From Macrotrachela quadricornifera (Eukaryota; Rotifera; Eurotatoria; Philodinida; Philodinidae): DNA of 64,000 nt. The notes beneath the pieces were generated by a model. That model was not told the origin of the DNA, made no database searches, and saw nothing but the letters and a program-made list of their open reading frames with translations. Location: contig JAJEKB010021534.1 of NCBI GenBank assembly GCA_022393335.1, positions 62,001-126,000 on the forward strand, read 5' to 3'. Shown one piece after another: positions 22,797-33,200 of the stretch. Positions within the stretch are counted from its first letter, which is position 1, and the number at the start of each line of letters is the position of its first letter. The translations under genes were made by a program, and so were the position numbers.

Positions 22797-23293
22797 ACAT
22801 TCTATATTTTTTTTTTTTATAAAATAAAAAAACAATTTATCAATTAAATATTCATAGAAATTTTATAAAAAGTTTTTAACATAGAATGTAATAAAATTAT
22901 TACGTGTTTTACATACAACTTAAAGTATAAATAGTATGGCAAAATATTTTATACTAAATTAATATTTACTAAAAACTGAAATTTTGAGTATAATCAAAGC
23001 AATTGTTTTCTATAAAATATCTTGAATTACACGACCAAATACACTGATATTTTACAATTTTCATTCTTTATGTTATCATTTGTGTATTTTTAATAAAGAA
23101 AAACCAGAGTGTTTTTGTCAAACATATATAAAATGACATGTCTATAGATTCAATATTTGACTAAGATTACAAATCGACTATTCATTTCTCTGAAAAATAT
23201 ATACATGAAGCATAAAAATCATATTAAACATCATACACATTAAACAAAAAAAATAAAAAATAAAAATTTTGCGCGAAATAACATGTACTATTA
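22797..23293. other. AT-rich intergenic stretch
   Basis: A weak resemblance to one MITE arm (TATACTAAATTAATATTTAC near 22950) suggests an eroded relative. Otherwise nothing is seen. Confidence 0.35.
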
Positions 23294-23695
23294 ATGATAA
23301 TAATACTAATAAATAAATTTGATTATAGAAAAAATTTTCTTTTAATTTTATTTAAATCTGTATTAACATTATCTATTAAAAATTTAAATAATAGTATTTA
23401 TTCAACATCAACATTAGAAATAATTAGTATTACAAAAAAAAACTCATTCACATGTCCATGGTATTGTTATCCAGCTATTATATTTAGTATACTTATTAGT
23501 TTAATTATTTTAACAATATGTATATCAGCATGTGATTATCGTTATTCAAAAAAACAACAACAATCAAAAATAATTTCATTTGAAAATAAAAATAATGAAG
23601 AAAAAAAGATCATATCTAATAACAAATTGAATAAATCTCAAGATAATGATGATGATGATGTTATTAGTATAACGAGTAGTACTTCTTCAAAATAA
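23294..23695 (+). CDS. hypothetical single-pass membrane protein
   Basis: The reading frame gives 133 residues and the family is not recognised. A weak hydrophobic N-terminal segment (FLLILFKSVLTLSI) may be a signal sequence. Residues near 53-60 form a short Cys-containing stretch (FTCPWYCYPA), leading straight into a strong membrane segment (IIFSILISLIILTICISAC). The tail is basic, then acidic, and ends in a Ser/Thr run (DDDDVISITSSTSSK). This suggests a type I membrane protein with a cytoplasmic tail of about 50 residues. A TATAG at 23323-23328 could be a splice acceptor, so the true N terminus may differ. Confidence 0.5.
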   Translation: MIIILINKFDYRKNFLLILFKSVLTLSIKNLNNSIYSTSTLEIISITKKNSFTCPWYCYPAIIFSILISLIILTICISACDYRYSKKQQQSKIISFENKNNEEKKIISNNKLNKSQDNDDDDVISITSSTSSK

Positions 23696-24108
23696 TATAT
23701 ATAATGATTTGCAAAAAGAAAACTTCGAACTAATTTCTAGCTTGTATTAAAGTCTAATTATCTTTATATTTAATATATATTAGTTTATAATCCTAAAATA
23801 ACCAATATATTTCTCAATATTGAACTTAAAGACAATTCAAATGGCGTGAGATTGTGCTTGTCAGAATGAATTCTGATATGTTTTAATATTATAATAATTG
23901 CAAAAATAAAGACTAAAATATAAAATATTTATAATGTAAGATTGTTTTAAGTAGTTCTTTTTTTTTGCAAATCAGTGTACATGTATGATAGGACAATGTT
24001 TTGTTTAATTTTATTTTCAATTTGAAAATAATAAATGAAATGAAATAATAATAAATTCATTTCATTTTAACAAAAAAACAATAAAAAAAAAACAACCAAC
24101 AAATGATT
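23696..24108. other. convergent 3' region
   Basis: AT-rich sequence between the 3' ends of the membrane-protein gene and the neuroguidin gene, which face each other. No terminator-like structure could be supported. Confidence 0.4.
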
Positions 24109-25050
24109 TTATTTTCTTGATTTAAATCTTTTATTTGATTTTGTTTTCTTCTTTTCTAAACGTTTTTTATTTCTTCGTGATATTTTTCCTTTTTTCTTTT
24201 TTGTTAGATTATCTAAATTATCATCAAATAATATATTAGCATCATGTATATGATCCATAATATCATTATTATTTGTCATCATTGATCGTTGTAATTGTAA
24301 ACGTTCACGTTTTGTTTGTGGTAAACGTTTAAAATATTCTTCTTCATAAGTTATTTTTTCTTTATATGCACGATTTTGTTGTAATAAACGACTACGTTCA
24401 TTATTATAAATTTCTTCCGGTGTATCAGAATATTTATTTTTATAATCTTCTAATATATCAGAATGATAAGCACGTTTTTTAAGATGTTCAATACGTTTAT
24501 TAAGAATTTCTTTTGGATTTTTATCATTATATTCTTCATTGTATTCAACTGGTACAAGTTTAGGTGGTCGATAAATTTTTGGTTTATCAATATTTTCATC
24601 TTCATCCATTTTGTCTTCTTTTTCATTCATATTTTCATCAAAATTTTCTATATTAGCACGATAATTAAGTTGTGGATCAAGATTATTTTTAAGTAATTTA
24701 TCTATTTGATATTGTAATTTTTGTTCAATAGGACGAATTTTTTCAATAAATGTTCGAATTTCACAAAGACGTAATATAATTGTACGTGTTAATGAAGAAT
24801 TTAATGATTGATTTGGTGTTGAACGACGATACATAACAGCCATAAGATTAATTAAATAATGAAGAAGTAAATCATTTTTAATAGATAATAATGATATACC
24901 ATTATTATCATTTATATTTGAATTTATTTGTTCATTTAATGATGAAGATTTTTCCAAAAGAAGTATATTTTTAAGAAATTCACGTAATTGTTCATTAAGT
25001 TCTTTATATTTTGTTATCGTTTTTAATCGAATATTTTCTTGTTCAGTCAT
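24109..25050 (-). CDS. NGDN: neuroguidin / Sas10-Utp3-C1D family protein
   Basis: A single 313-residue frame. The N-terminal half (about 15-110) is the helical Sas10/C1D domain, including the segment LLLHYLINLMAVMY. At 158-170 it has KIYRPPKLVPVEY, the most characteristic motif of neuroguidin/Lcp5 proteins. Then follow an acidic-to-basic linker with EEYFKRLPQTKRERLQ and a Lys/Arg-rich tail (KKKKGKISRRNKKRLEKK) fitting nucleolar localisation. Family members act in the small-subunit processome during 18S rRNA maturation; animal neuroguidin is also linked to translational control. The length is close to the family norm. No intron is needed. It is transcribed away from E2 copy G, with about 530 bp between the starts. 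Confidence 0.85.
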   Translation of the reverse strand: MTEQENIRLKTITKYKELNEQLREFLKNILLLEKSSSLNEQINSNINDNNGISLLSIKNDLLLHYLINLMAVMYRRSTPNQSLNSSLTRTIILRLCEIRTFIEKIRPIEQKLQYQIDKLLKNNLDPQLNYRANIENFDENMNEKEDKMDEDENIDKPKIYRPPKLVPVEYNEEYNDKNPKEILNKRIEHLKKRAYHSDILEDYKNKYSDTPEEIYNNERSRLLQQNRAYKEKITYEEEYFKRLPQTKRERLQLQRSMMTNNNDIMDHIHDANILFDDNLDNLTKKKKGKISRRNKKRLEKKKTKSNKRFKSRK

Positions 25051-25578
25051 AATTTTATTTAATAGAACTTACTGATTTACTTGATATTGTGTTTTTTTTT
25101 AAATAATGAATTAGACAACGCTACATTGGTTAAATAAAATAAAAACGAATGTAGCGACATTATTTATTGAATTATAATATTATTTTTATTGGATGATGAA
25201 TATTGGTCTTGATATTTTCTTTACTGATCATTCAGTAGAAAAATAGAAAAAAAAATAAATTTATTAAAACCGGTTTTTTTTTTATTTATCCTTCATTGTT
25301 GTATTTATTCATAATTGCATCAATTGACTTCGTCCATTTTTTAATTTCATCTAGCAATCACAATCAACACTTCCTCTAGACAAAATATTATCCGAATTTT
25401 TAGACACATAAGTTTCAATGTTTTAATTAACTTATTACAACTAGATTTCAACATTACTAAAAAAGACAAAAATCTAACATAACAAAATGGCGGATAAAAT
25501 TAATAAAAAATTATTCTTTTTTTATATTTTAGGTTATTTATACTTTATTTATAATATAAAACACAATATTTAAAAAAA
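25051..25578. promoter_or_regulatory. shared upstream region of NGDN and E2 copy G
   Basis: Two divergent genes share this region. AAAATGGCGG at 25484-25493 resembles the known YY1-type promoter element, and a splice acceptor (TATATTTTAG, ending 25532) precedes the E2 start by 47 bases. Regulation is inferred from position only. Confidence 0.3.
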
Positions 25579-26181
25579 ATGTCAGCATCATCTGGTGCAA
25601 ATAAACGTTTATTAACTGAAGTAACAAAACTTAAAGCATTATCAACCAATACTGATTCATCATCAGTTAAATTTCTTCTTGATAAATCTCCAGTAGACGA
25701 TCAATCCGGAGCTAGTCGATCAGGTGCTAGTAATTCAACACAAAATATTATTCTCGGACGAATATTACCATCATCAAATAATTATAATCAAGCTGCTTTT
25801 CAAATTGAAATAAAATTACCAGCTGAATTTCCATTTAAACCACCTGAAGTTCGTTTTGTAACACCTATATATCATCCAAATGTTGATGAACAAGGTAAAA
25901 TATGTGTTGATCTACTTAATTCAAGTGAAACATGGAAACCAACAACACCATTAGTTGATGTTGTCAAAGCTGTTGTTGATCTTATTGACAATCCAAAAAT
26001 TGATCATGCACTTAATGCTGGTATGTTTTAAATTTATATATTAAAATATTTAAAAATAATTGACTTTGTTTTATTTATTTATTTTTTTGAAGAAATCGCT
26101 GGTGAATATACATCAAATAAAGGTGATTTTGATCGAAAAGCTGTAGCCATGGTTAAAAAACATGGTTTACCACGAAGTTAA
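25579..26181 (+). CDS. E2 ubiquitin-conjugating enzyme-like, array copy G
   Basis: Two exons (25579-26020 and 26093-26181) encode 176 residues. Of the seven, it is the most like a canonical E2 of the UBE2L3 group. It has FPFKPP in the E3 loop, HPN at 99-101, the catalytic Cys109 in GKICVDLL, and TWKPTTP in the loop after the active site, which matches the Lys-Pro pair of UBE2L3. Intron 1 of the other copies is absent: the codons for EQGKIC are contiguous. Intron 2 is at the shared position, phase 1. The insert after helix 1 is Ser-rich (DDQSGASRSGASNS) rather than acidic. It probably represents the functional ancestral-type copy. It ends in GLPRS, like the ALPRS of copy D. Confidence 0.88.
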
Positions 26182-26376
26182 ATAATCTAGAACATTTATA
26201 TTTTATTATACACTTTTTATTATTATTTTTCTTCATAGACATATTAAACAAACAAACATACAGTTACCTTTCTTTTTCTTCTTGTTATTTGCCTTTATGT
26301 GTCAATAAAAAAAAACCAAACTAGTAAATCTGTCCGTCTATTCATGCATTCTTTTCTTTCTCTAAGGAATACATAC

Positions 26377-26708
26377 ATGGAGATGACCAATCTGGTCGAG
26401 ATACCTCATTAATTTTTTGTTATTGTAAGAATAAAATATACTATTGTTTAAGTTATATGAGAGAAGTTCACAGATAACCTCGGGTCAGCCTGAATAACAT
26501 CATATTTTGTTCTTATAATAGTAGTGAAAGACTGTCAGCTTATCGTGTGATTTCTCTACTATTTTAAGGATAAAACATGGTGCTATTCTAACCAATCCGG
26601 TGTTATCTGTGATCCTCTCTCATATGACTCGAACAATAATGTGTTCTATTCTTACAATAATAAAAAAATTAATGAGATACTCCAGCCAGACCGGCCATTC
26701 TCACATAT
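26377..26708. mobile_element. 330-bp MITE with about 140-bp inverted repeats
   Basis: Left arm 26377-26525 and right arm 26555-26708 pair over nearly their whole length. ATTGTAAGAATAAAATA pairs with TATTCTTACAAT, and TATATGAGAGAAGTTCACAG pairs with CTGTGATCCTCTCTCATATG. The centre is about 30 bp, and there is no ORF. It lies just 3' of E2 copy G. Confidence 0.8.
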
Positions 26709-29700
26709 AAATCAGATATTAACTTTATTGCTTTTTTTGTCATATGTCTTTTTACAACAATAAATAAATAAAAAAAATTAAAGAAATGATATCTAACTAT
26801 ACAATGTCAAATTTATTTCATGCTATGAAAAATCATATTGTCAAATGAAGTCTCTATATGCAATATAAGCGATAGGTCAGCTTTAATTCATTTTGAATAG
26901 CGTCTTCCACTGATTTATTTCTCATTAATTGTTTCCAAATTTCTCATTGAATTAAACTACCATTTTAACTTGTATAGGCATGCATTATTAAATTAATTTT
27001 ATCATATTCGACAAGCAACACGATCATTATAATTTACGTAAAAAAAACATTTTATAAATCATTCGATCTGATTGAAAAATTCTTTACTTATTCTTGACAT
27101 TCTCTATACTTCTTGATAGGTTACAATCATAATGTCCTGAAACCTGCCATGTCCTGTTAGTGCAAGTTATTTACGCCCTGAAGAGCTGTATTGTTAAGAA
27201 AAATATTTCTTATTATAACATAAAAAAAGTACATAGAAATATTATTTTCTTTTACAATCATAAAAGAAAAATATAATTACTATCAAAAAATAAGTCATTA
27301 TTTGACATAATTAGATTACATTGAATTGTTAAATCTATCTAGTTTATTTATGAACAAACTATTTGAACAATTTATCAATAAAGTAAATATGTATCATTAT
27401 TTCATATTTATTTTTTTTCTTGCATCATTCTGTATAATTATATTCTACTTGACATTGGTAAGGATGTAAGGCTATTATATAAAGTGAAAACGAATTGAGA
27501 ATCAATTACATATATGTCTATGATATGAAGAAAATGAATTTGAATTAACTCTAAACGATATCTATTGTTAGCTAAATAATAAGAAAATTTTATTATATAT
27601 TCTTTGAATTTTACAAAATCAAAATTTGAGCTAAAATTATACTCTGTCTTGAAAGAAAAAAATGACACTAATGTTCTATTGTTTATGAAATGATTATTTA
27701 ATATTTATATTACATGTTGTACATTTTAGTTTAATAAATTCTTTCTGTATTACATTAATATTTAGCCTACATGATCAGGTATATAATATTAATTATTATT
27801 TATTAACTCGCACAAAAGTATTCAGCTTTTGACATATAAGACATACTTATTCAGGTGTGTTTTATTTATCGATATTGATTGAAGAGAATAAAAGAATTAT
27901 ATTTTATTATTAATAATCATATACTCAATGATTTATTTTAATATAAAGAAATATCTATCAACATTATTCTATGTTAGAATTTTTATCTTCTCAAAATATT
28001 CTCTAACGTAATATTTAATTAATCGTCGTTTTTACATCTTGATAATGAATAGTAACAGATGTATAATTAACAAAAAATACGTATTTTTTTTATCTATGTT
28101 TTAATTAACATATGGGCTTTTATTAATATTGTTCTTACATTTATTTCAAAAAGTCATGCAATCACATTTTCTTTTTTTTTCTTTTTAACATTCTCTATTC
28201 TATTAGATTTAATATAAAATAATATTATTTACTTCAGTTTTATTAGAATAAATAGTAACATAATACAGAAAAAAGAGCATTTCAGTACAAAAAAAAAAGC
28301 GTAAGCTATTGGAAACAATATACTCTTTAGCTTATAAACTCAATATGTCTGAATTCCTCTAAAAATAGACTGAATGATAGTCGTCTGTTTTATATATAAA
28401 TTTCATCGAATAAACTCTAGGTTAATATATAAATAAATCTAAAATTAAAGTCTTTATTATTTTTCGATTATTGTATTTAAAAACTATTCTCTTTCTACTG
28501 TTTACAATTGATTTTATTCGAAAAAAAATAGCAATAAATAAACTTTTCTAAGTAAATAATATGACAAGTTTTTTTTTTTTCGGTAAAACATATTAAATCA
28601 TGGACAAAATGTAATACTATTTTAAATTTGAAAAAGAAAATTTAAATTTGATAATATAATAAATATTTGTGTTTAATAACGTTTGTAGTACAAAATCATC
28701 TAGAAAGATAAATATTAAATTAGAAAATGTTGATATTAAACAGAATAACAGATTTTTTTCTCTCCTGTCATTATGAAACTGTAAGTAACATTAAATATAT
28801 GAGAGATTTATCGTTTAATAAATATCTTAATTAATTGTAATAACTCATTGTTATATGAAAATATTTATTACTTAATTAAAAATATCGGCTTTTCTTTTAT
28901 TTTGGATGTTAATTATATTCAATTTTATGTATATATATTTTTTTTTATATTTTACCTTGATGTGCGAATGAAATATGTCTACCTATTTGCTTTCATAATG
29001 TTTGTCTTTTGAATTTAGACATCGTAGATGCATGCGTGAGTATATATATGAATGTGCATACAACAAGAAAATATAGGTAAAATGGGATGAAGAGAACGAG
29101 ATGTAAATGCAAATTTCTATAGGATATAGTGCCTGTTTATATGATGTTATTTCTATTGTGATCAACATCATTATCGATTATGATGACGCAGACTACCATG
29201 TCTACTTATATATAATAGTCCATATACTATGATAGTATACAATGTATGCGGTTTATATGTGCTTACATTGATTTAAAAATCCGCTTTCTAATACTATTGG
29301 CAATATAATAGTATGCACTTATTCTAGCCCAACAAATTAAATGGGTAAAAATTAAAAAGAAAAAAAAAACTAGACCAAAAAGAGAAGCCATCTTTTTCTT
29401 TCTGAGAAAAAAAACCGTATGCATAGTAAGTATATTTTAATTTTAAGTTATAATAATATAAAATTATATGAATTATTATATAGAAAACTTTTTATACTTT
29501 TATTTTCATTTATATATTGATATTTAACATATATTTTTATTGTTTGCCATTTAATACGATAAAAAAGAATTAACTATGCAGATTTATTTTCGATTATAAT
29601 GTTTCATTTTTATCTCACTAGTTTGTCTATAAAGTAACATATTATACTTATTCTCGGGTTTTTTTTTCCTAATAAGTACATAAAGCGATACCCAACAGGA

Positions 29701-30198
29701 TATAATGCGGCAAACGATATTATCATTGTCAATATTTTCTTTTTTTTTTTTCTTCTCCTAGTTGTTAGAAACTATATAATTAAGTTGACATAAAGGTTTG
29801 TTTCTGTATAGATTTTTAAAATAATATTCAAGATAAATCACTTTAGCAAGTGTCAATTAAGTGTATTCATTTATTTGACAGTAAGAAGATAATCAATGAT
29901 ATATATATTTTTTTTTAAATTTATCTCTAAATTTATTGTCCTGTTTTTGAGTTCATTTATTACAGAGAAAAAATAAGGTGGCATTAACATTCTCTTCTTT
30001 TTTTTTCTTCTTCTTTTTGCTTAATACTTACTATATAGAAGAAAAAAGAAAGAGAGAGAGACAGAGAACAAGAAAGAAGAATTACAGTCTTGAATCGTTA
30101 GTCTTAATTTTCAATCGATTTTATGCAGACTAAAAATATAAATGATTATTTGACAATTTATTTATTTCGTTTCATTCTTTTTTTTTTTTTGTACTTTT
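26709..30198. other. long AT-rich gene-free stretch
   Basis: About 3.5 kb with only short ORFs lacking domains. Short palindromic words (for example around TAGTATA at 29230 and 29310) were seen, but no element could be bounded. The 3' part near 30050 is purine-rich (AGAGAGAGAGACAGAGA). Confidence 0.45.
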
Positions 30199-30239
30199 AG
30201 ATTATTTTTATTTTCTCTTCTTAAATTACATTTAATATA

Positions 30240-33200
30240 ATGCTTAATTTACTCGAAGATCAATTAATTGATGATGTTGTTTCACGAGCCGAACAATCTC
30301 GTGTTTCATATAATAGTCAAACAGAAGAATTTCGTCAACTTAATGCAAATCTTCAAACATATTTAGATGATATTAAAATAATTGATGATAATAATCATCA
30401 ATTACAAGAAAATATTGAACAATTACGTACAAATTATATAATAACATTAGAAAATCATTTAAAACGTTTACCACAAGATTTTCGTCAAGAAAGTCAAAAA
30501 TTAACTGAAGCTCATATTGAACGTTATAAATTAAAATCACGTGCAAGACAATATTTTAATGAACGTGAAGAACTTAAACGACGAATTAATTTTGTTGCTA
30601 GTAATGAAAAAGAACAAATTAAACGATTAAATTATTTACAAAAACAAGAACGTACAGTTCGTAATGAATTTATTAAATTAAATGAACAAATACAAAATTT
30701 ATTAAATTATGTTAATAGTGAAAAACAAATTCATCAACAATCAATGGAAAAAGTTGATAATTTACAAATTCAACTTGAACAAATGTGTATTGAAAGATCA
30801 AAAACTGAAGTAAAAATTTAAAAAAATTTCTTTCTTTTTTTAATTATTAAATTTTGTTTTTTTGTTTTAATTTAGTTTGAAATTCAAACATTAAAAGAAG
30901 AAGTTAAATTAATGCAAACAACAAAAGAATTTCTTGATGAAGAATATGAAACAATAATAGCAACACAAACTGAAGCTAATGAATATTTTTTATCACGTTT
31001 AAATGATTCAATAACTCGTATACGTGAAGATTTTGATTTACTTAATAAAACACAATTAAATCAAGTTGAAAATGAATATAAACAAATGTTACAAATACTT
31101 GAAGAAAATTCTATAAATAATGAAACAATAACTCAACAACATTTCATACAAACTGATTATGAACAACTTCAAGATGAATATCAATCTGTTTCACAAGAAT
31201 TAACTATACTTAATAATCATAATCAAAATTTATCCGAACGAGTTCTTTCTATGGTAAAATAATAAATTATTTTAATTTAAATAAAATTTTTCTTTTTTTC
31301 TATTTAGGAAGCTGATTTACATTCATTACGTGATGAACGTAAACAACAATTAATATTTAAAGATAATGAATTACACAATAGTAAAATACAATTACAAACA
31401 TTAAATGAAAAATTAAATCATTTAGCAGAATATGATCGAAATTTAAAATTTGAATTAACACTTTATCGTGGAGTTTTAGAAAGTGAATATAGACGAAAGG
31501 AACAACAGAAACAATTATCATCAATTAATAATCCTCAATTAATAAAATCAACAACATCACGAAACAATAAAAATTCGATGACAGGTGAGAGCAGAATTAT
31601 GACTGAATAAATATAGAAGCACTCAATGCAATTAACTTTCGTTATTTGAACAAATAGTTGAGTTTGACAAATTTTGTGACAATCACCGTTTCTTTTTTTT
31701 TTAAACTTGTTTTATTTCACCTATTGCGCGTTGTATGTGTGCATTGTGTCTACATATGTATAGAATACATTTATTTGCATTGAAATGCAATTTAGCGTAG
31801 ACGTATGTGAGACTTCTATATTTGTTCCTTCTCAAGGTTAGATACTGAAAGAAGCAAACTAGATGATAAACGTTGTTTATTTAACTAAATTAAGTTAAAT
31901 TTATTATGCTTCTATTTTATTTCAAAAAATATTGATTTATACAGATAGAACAATATGGTTAACAACTAATACAAATCAAAGTAAATTTAATGATCAACAA
32001 CGAGAGGAGGTATGTCAAAAAAAAATTTATGAACTAGAATTTACATTTCAATCGTTGTTTTTTTTTCAAAAGATTTTAACAAATCGTGATAGACTTCAAT
32101 CGGATTATGATCCACTTGGTCAAGATACAAATACACAGATCGATAATGTTATATCAACAAAAACTACATTTGATGATGAAAAATTAGGAAATGAGGCAAA
32201 TTTACAGCGACAATCAAGCGAACCATTCACCCAGGAGCAACAACAAGATAGAACAAATGCCAATACTACAATACAAGGTACTGAAAAACCTTCAAGTTCA
32301 TTTTCGTCTACTGTTTCTATAGACGATCAATCGATTTTATCAACTGAAGTGCAACAATCATCGTCAAATGCTTCTTTACCAAGCACCGAAGCACAAAAAT
32401 CTCCTACTATATTCACTCCAGCAACACTTCAAGAAGACCAAAAATTATCTGAAGTACAGCAATCATCATCAAATACCTCCTTGATAGGCTCAACAATAAC
32501 ATCTGGTACCGAACGATCGCTTCCTTTAGCTACCACGGCAATAATTCCAGAAGATCAATCCGGATCATTTCACATTCAAGAATTACCTTCAACATTTCGA
32601 GAAGAACATCAGCAGTCATTGCGAAGTTCTTCTCTAAGTGCAGAAACATCATCTAACATTCAAAAACCCTCTTCTTTAGCTACCAGTTCCATAGTTCGAG
32701 AAGATCACCAAATGGCTTCTGATGTACATCAATCACCTTCAACATCTCTAGAAGAATATCAACCTTCATCACGTACGGCTTCAATAAACTCTTCAATACC
32801 ATCTGATCTCCAAGAATCACCTCGTTCAGTTACTACTGCAATAATTCCAGAAGATCAATCCAGATCATTTCATATTCAAGGATTGCCTTCAACACCTCGA
32901 GAAGAACATCATCAGTCATCACGAAGTTCTTCTCTAAGTACAGAAACATCACCTGACATTCAAAAACCCTCTTCTTTAGCTACCAGTTCAATAGTTCCAG
33001 AAGATCAACATACAGCTTTTGCTGTACATCAATCATCTTCATCTCCTCAAGATGAACATCAACCGTCATCACGTACGGCTTCAATAAATTCTTCAATACC
33101 ATCTGATCTCCAAGAATCACCTCGTTCAGTTACTACTGCAATAATTCCAGAAGATCAACCAACATCTTCTCAAGTTCATCAATCACCTTTAACATCTCCA

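Noticed and set aside
24463..24696. Plus-strand ORF opposite neuroguidin
   Set aside because: It is a shadow of the minus-strand gene, made of Phe/Ile runs from Lys/Asn/Asp codons.
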